NCBI RefSeq assembly: GCF_030812215.1
Contig: NZ_JAUSSG010000007.1
Span: forward strand, 310,001-374,000
Source: Variovorax boronicumulans
Lineage (GTDB): Bacteria > Pseudomonadota > Gammaproteobacteria > Burkholderiales > Burkholderiaceae_C
DNA length: 64,000 nt
Reading direction: 5' to 3'
Position numbers and translations under genes: made by a program. The notes under the pieces were generated by a model that searched no databases, was not told where the DNA came from, and saw only the letters and a program-made list of their open reading frames with translations. Shown here piece by piece: positions 61,201-64,000 of the stretch; the first letter of the stretch is position 1, and the number at the start of each line of letters is the position of its first letter.

Positions 61201-62302
61201 CGGGCTTGCCGTAGTGGCCGTCCTCGGGCCACAGCTTGGACACGGTGAAGCCGGTCAGGCCCGCCTTGGGTTTGGAGCCGCGGCCGGTGGCGCCTTCGTC
61301 GCGGATCTCGCCGCCCGCGCCGGTCGAGGCGCCGGGGAACGGCGAAATCGCGGTCGGGTGGTTGTGCGTCTCGACCTTCATCAGCACATGGCTCAGGGCG
61401 CTATCTTTTTGATAGCTCTGCGAGCCGTGGGCCGGAATGAAGCGCTCGATGGTCGCGCCTTCCATCACCGAGGCGTTGTCCGCATAGGCGATCACCGTGT
61501 GCTGCGGGTTCTGTTTCTCGGTGTGGCGGATCATCGAGAACAGGCTCTGCGGCTGCGCCTTGCCGTCGATGGTGAACTGGGCGTTGAAGATCTTGTGCCG
61601 GCAGTGCTCGCTGTTGGCCTGCGCGAACATCATCAATTCGACGTCGCTCGGGTTGCGTCCGAGGCGCGTGAAGGCTTCCACGAGGTAGTCGATCTCGTCC
61701 TCGGCCAGCGCCAGGCCGAAGCCGGTATTGGCGGCAACCAGGGCCTCGCGACCGCCGGTTTGCACATCGACCTGGGCCATCGGCTGGGCCGGCAGTTCGC
61801 TGAAGAGGCTGGCCGCCTGCGCGACGGTGGCGAGCACCGATTCGGTCATGCGGTCGTGCAGCGGACCGGCCACTCCAGCGAGCGTGTCGCCTTCGATGAC
61901 GGGGGCCTTGCCGATCAGCGGGGCCTTCAGCTTCAGGTGGTACTGCGTGACGCGCTCGACCCGGCGCAGCGCCAGGCCGCAGTTGTGGGCAATGTCCGTG
62001 GCCTTGGAGGCCCAGGGCGACACGGTGCCCAGGCGCGGCGTGACGACCACCGAGGTGCCCGCCTTGGCCGGCGCCTCGAAGGGCTCACCGTAGGTCAGCA
62101 GCGCGGCGAAGCGGTCATGGTCGGTGGGGCTCAGGGCCGCGTCGGTGACGACCAGATGGACAAAACGGGCCGAGATGCCCTCGATGCGCGGCTCGATGGC
62201 CTGCAGCTTCGGCAGCAGTTGCCGCGCACGGAAATCGCTGAGTGCGCTGCCGCCCTCGAACAGGGTTACGACGGGAAGGGCTTGAGGTGCGGGCTGCGTC
62301 AC
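58295..62302 (-). CDS. purL: phosphoribosylformylglycinamidine synthase PurL
   Basis: Large single-chain FGAM synthase of about 1,335 residues (E. coli 1,295), the fourth step of purine synthesis: FGAR + ATP + glutamine to FGAM. FEGGSALSDFRARQLLPKLQ begins the N-terminal domain, the ATP-binding FGAM core has VETHNHPTAISPFPGASTG, and the glutaminase domain at the C-terminus has VACGGFSYGDTLGAGIGWAR, nucleophile Cys in LGVCNGCQMF, and PHPERVF. I take the GTG at 62302 as start because it gives the family N-terminus. The longer frame to 62509 runs through a repeat-like intergenic stretch and the map promoter. Confidence 0.94.
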   Translation of the reverse strand: MTQPAPQALPVVTLFEGGSALSDFRARQLLPKLQAIEPRIEGISARFVHLVVTDAALSPTDHDRFAALLTYGEPFEAPAKAGTSVVVTPRLGTVSPWASKATDIAHNCGLALRRVERVTQYHLKLKAPLIGKAPVIEGDTLAGVAGPLHDRMTESVLATVAQAASLFSELPAQPMAQVDVQTGGREALVAANTGFGLALAEDEIDYLVEAFTRLGRNPSDVELMMFAQANSEHCRHKIFNAQFTIDGKAQPQSLFSMIRHTEKQNPQHTVIAYADNASVMEGATIERFIPAHGSQSYQKDSALSHVLMKVETHNHPTAISPFPGASTGAGGEIRDEGATGRGSKPKAGLTGFTVSKLWPEDGHYGKPEHIASPLQIMTEGPLGGAAFNNEFGRPNLLGYFREYEQAVTSDLDTVQRGYHKPIMIAGGLGSIDATQTKKIQFPAGSLLIQLGGPGMRIGMGGSAASSMATGANAAELDFDSVQRGNPEIERRAQEVINHCWQQGAANPILAIHDVGAGGLSNAFPELTNDAGRGARFDLRAVPLEESGMAPKEIWCNESQERYVLAIAPESLEQFKAFCERERCPFSVVGVATEERQLLVADEGAAVQPVDMPMDVLLGKPPKMHRDVKTVARTFKPLDLTGVDLQKAAIDVLAHPTVASKRFLITIGDRTVGGLSHRDQMVGPWQVPVADCAVTLADYKGFAGEAMSMGERTPLAALDAPASGRMAVAEAITNLLAAPIELSRVKLSANWMAACGEPGEDAALYETVKAVGLELCPALGVSIPVGKDSLSMRTQWKDGDEAKKVTSPVSLIVTAFASLADVRGTLTPQLDATEADTTLVLIDLGRGQHRMAGSILSQTLGQSGDTVPDLDDPAQLVALVNAVNALRADGKILAMHDRSDGGLFATACEMAFAGHVGVALNVDMLVTEGDGISDSRMETGDAKNWAQQVSARREELTLKALFNEELGMVLQVRTAERNDVMQVLRAHGLSTHSHFVGKTRPASSTMDAGKGKLEVWRDAKSVFSASLHDLHQVWDSVSWKIARERDNPACADAEHAAAGEPSDPGMHVFLPNAQPAAPAILQSRPKVAILREQGVNSHVEMAYAFTEAGFEAYDVHMTDLQTGRADLANFKGVVACGGFSYGDTLGAGIGWARSITFNPKLAEQFKAFFGREDTFGLGVCNGCQMFAELADIIPGAEAWPRFTTNQSERFEARLSMVEVLESPSIFFAGMAGSRLPIAVAHGEGYANFKHRGDAAKAIAAMRFVDNHGNATEQYPFNPNGSAGGLTSVTTPDGRFTAVMPHPERVFRNIQMSWTPGDRSELSPWMQIWRNARRWVG

Positions 62303-62399
62303 GGTCGATGTGGGGCCTCGGGGGCCGCGTTGGGAATCAAGGATCTGGGCGAATGGCCGCTGACTGGGGTCATCCGCGTTAACCCAGGATTTTAGGCCA

Positions 62400-62475
62400 A
62401 TGCCGGGCCGCCCCAAGCGAGCCGCCCCCCTCGGGGACAGCGGGAACACGAAGTGTCCCGCGTTGGGGGCAGGCT
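62400..62475. repeat. divergent relative of the dispersed intergenic repeat
   Basis: Shares TGCCGGGCCGC, a C5/G4 stem (GCCCCCCTCGGGG), ACACGAAGTG and a closing GGGGGCAGGCT with copies A-D in the same order, but lacks the CCGCGGAACCGG end and differs between the blocks. It lies between the divergent purL and map genes, in plus orientation, not after a stop codon. Confidence 0.65.
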
Positions 62476-62485
62476 CATTTTGCGA

Positions 62486-62494
62486 TGGGATAAT
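62486..62494 (+). promoter_or_regulatory. candidate extended -10 promoter of map
   Basis: TGGGATAAT matches the extended -10 form TGn-TATAAT with one change. It ends 7 bases before the map ATG at 62502, so transcription would start at or next to the start codon. No good -35 is seen 17 bases upstream. Confidence 0.45.
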
Positions 62495-62501
62495 TCGGGG
62501 C

Positions 62502-63326
62502 ATGAGCATTACCTACAAAGACGCTGCAGGCATCGAAGCCATGCGCGTCGCCTGCCGCCTTGCCTCCGAGGTGCTGGACTACCTCACGCCCCTCATCAAG
62601 CCCGGCATCACGACCAACGATGTGGACCGGCTCGCCGCCGAGTACATGGTCAAGCAGGGCACCACCTCGGCCACGGTGGGCTACATGGGTGCCAGCAGCG
62701 TCCCGTTCCCAAAGTCGCTGTGCACCTCGGTGAACCACGTGGTATGCCACGGCATCCCGAACGACAAGCCCCTGAAGAAGGGCGACATCATGAATGTCGA
62801 CGTCACTGTCATCAAGGACGGCTGGTTCGGCGACAACAGCCGCATGTACGTGATCGGCGACGCCTCCATCGCCGCCAAGCGCCTGTGCAGCATCACCTTC
62901 GAAGCCATGTGGCACGGCATCCTGCAGGTGCGCCCCGGCGCGCACCTGGGCGACGTGGGCCATGCAATCCAGAAGTTCGCCGAAGGCCAGGGCTTCTCGG
63001 TGGTGCGCGAGTTCTGCGGGCACGGCGTGGGCCAGCGCTTCCACGAAGAACCCCAGGTGCTGCACTACGGCCGCCCGGGCACCATGGAAGAACTCAAGCC
63101 CGGCATGATCTTCACCATCGAGCCGATGATCAACGCCGGCAAGCGCGACGTGAAGGAAGACTTCAAGGGCGGCCAGTACGACGGCTGGACCATCGTCACC
63201 CGCGACCATTCGCTGTCGGCCCAGTGGGAGCACACGGTGCTGGTCACCGAGACCGGCTACGAAGTGCTGACCCTGTCGGAAGGCAGCCCGCCGCTGCCCT
63301 CCTTCGTCACCTCGACCAAAACCTGA
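62502..63326 (+). CDS. map: type I methionine aminopeptidase
   Basis: 274-residue enzyme that removes the initiator Met. All five metal ligands are in expected places: GDIMNVDVTVIKDGWFGDNS (two Asp), FCGHGVGQRFHEEPQVLHYG (His), FTIEPMINAG (Glu) and SAQWEHTVLVTETGYEVLTL (Glu). Length is that of proteobacterial Map (about 264). No Shine-Dalgarno sequence precedes the ATG. Upstream of glnD, from which it is separated by 22 bases. Confidence 0.97.
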   Translation: MSITYKDAAGIEAMRVACRLASEVLDYLTPLIKPGITTNDVDRLAAEYMVKQGTTSATVGYMGASSVPFPKSLCTSVNHVVCHGIPNDKPLKKGDIMNVDVTVIKDGWFGDNSRMYVIGDASIAAKRLCSITFEAMWHGILQVRPGAHLGDVGHAIQKFAEGQGFSVVREFCGHGVGQRFHEEPQVLHYGRPGTMEELKPGMIFTIEPMINAGKRDVKEDFKGGQYDGWTIVTRDHSLSAQWEHTVLVTETGYEVLTLSEGSPPLPSFVTSTKT

Positions 63327-63348
63327 CGCGCCAGAGCGCGCCCCCGCC

Positions 63349-64000
63349 TTGATCGAAGCAGCCAAGATCGACGTGGCGACGCTGCGCGAAGCCTATCGCG
63401 CGAAGAAGCTCGCCCTCTTCGACACCCTGCGCTTTGCGCGCGCCCCCACGCGCAGCGTGCACACGGTGCTGCGCCAGCTCTCGGCGCTGGCCGACCAGAC
63501 GCTCTGCACCCTCTGGCGGGAAGCCGATTTCGGCGACTCGCTCACGCTGGCGGCCGTCGGCGGTTTCGGCCGCGGCGAGCTGTTTCCGTATTCCGACGTC
63601 GATGTGCTCCTTCTGCTGCCGCCGGAGGGCGATGCCGCCGCGATCGACCCGGCCCGCATCGAGGCTTTCATCGGCCATTGCTGGGACGCCGGGCTCGAAA
63701 TCGGCTCCAGCGTGCGCACCGTCGACGAATGCCTGGCCGAGGCCGAGAAGGACGTCACCGTCCAGACCTCGCTGCTCGAGGCTCGGCTGATCGCGGGCAA
63801 CAAGAAGCTCTTCGTCGCCTTTCGCCGCCGTTTCACGCGTGCCATCGACCCGCAGGCCTTCTTCGTGGCCAAGTCGCAGGAAATGCGGCACCGCCATCAG
63901 AAATTCGACAACACGCCCTACGCGCTCGAGCCCAACTGCAAGGAATCGCCGGGCGGCCTGCGCGATCTGCAGACCATTCTCTGGATGACCAAGGCGGCCG
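63349..64000 (+). CDS. glnD: bifunctional uridylyltransferase/uridylyl-removing enzyme GlnD (N-terminal part, cut by window edge)
   Basis: First 217 codons of GlnD, the nitrogen sensor that uridylylates PII. The nucleotidyltransferase active site is AVGGFGRGELFPYSDVDVLL. EIGSSVRTVDECLAEAEKDV, TSLLEARLIAGNKKLF and SPGGLRDLQTILWM are conserved GlnD blocks. The start is taken as TTG at 63349; GTG at 63373 is an alternative. The HD domain and ACT repeats lie beyond the right edge. Confidence 0.93.
   Translation, partial: MIEAAKIDVATLREAYRAKKLALFDTLRFARAPTRSVHTVLRQLSALADQTLCTLWREADFGDSLTLAAVGGFGRGELFPYSDVDVLLLLPPEGDAAAIDPARIEAFIGHCWDAGLEIGSSVRTVDECLAEAEKDVTVQTSLLEARLIAGNKKLFVAFRRRFTRAIDPQAFFVAKSQEMRHRHQKFDNTPYALEPNCKESPGGLRDLQTILWMTKAA

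Noticed and set aside
62303..62509. N-terminal extension of PurL to an ATG at 62509
   Set aside because: The added residues are not family-like and coincide with a repeat-like intergenic segment and the map promoter; the GTG at 62302 gives the normal N-terminus.

Overview
The window is GC-rich chromosomal DNA. Its gene content points to a beta-proteobacterium of the Burkholderiales, most likely a Comamonadaceae close to Variovorax. That placement is inferred from gene families, GC-rich codon use and style of neighbourhood; no rRNA marker is present. No tRNA, rRNA, CRISPR array, insertion sequence or prophage was seen.

Region 1 (1-23507) is a type III secretion system (T3SS). A minus-strand run, read from high to low coordinate, goes sctV, sctS, sctC, sctD, a small candidate needle gene, sctI, sctJ, sctK, sctL, sctN, sctO, sctT, sctU, and ends in one enormous open frame of at least 3,101 codons that leaves the window at base 1. 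A divergent plus-strand pair carries sctQ and sctR. The order I-J-K-L-N-O-...-T-U recalls the rhizobial (nolB-rhcJ-nolU-nolV-rhcN-y4yJ) and Pseudomonas hrp layouts, but Q, R and S have been moved. Two things stand out. SctU has lost the NPTH autocleavage motif (HSPR at the equivalent place), and no needle-length gene sctP is visible. Translocators, gatekeeper, chaperones and T3SS regulators are also not in the window.

Region 2 (23434-27857) holds small redox and regulatory genes: a flavodoxin-fold azoreductase whose 3' end overlaps sctR, a divergent LysR regulator, a TetR regulator divergent from an NmrA-type NAD(P)-binding gene plus a DUF1772 membrane gene with palindromic sites between them, and an orphan fimbrial-like secreted protein.

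Region 3 (27876-52527) is about 24 kb of co-directional minus-strand catabolic genes: two short-chain dehydrogenases, a glutathione transferase, two acyl-CoA dehydrogenases, an MDR-type reductase, two hotdog thioesterases, a thiolase, an M20 peptidase, a FadJ/FadB-like multifunctional enzyme, a LivFGMH ABC transporter with two tandem LivK paralogues, an acyl-CoA ligase and a lipoprotein carboxylesterase. Together they look like uptake, CoA activation and beta-oxidation of an acyl or ester compound whose identity the sequence does not give. Four copies of a roughly 90-bp intergenic repeat sit directly after stop codons here. They appear to mark transcription-unit boundaries.

Region 4 (52665-64000) is housekeeping: an AraC regulator, an overlapping selO-msrB-yciB-bolA run, a periplasmic peptidyl-prolyl isomerase, rnk, purL, map and the start of glnD (cut by the right edge).
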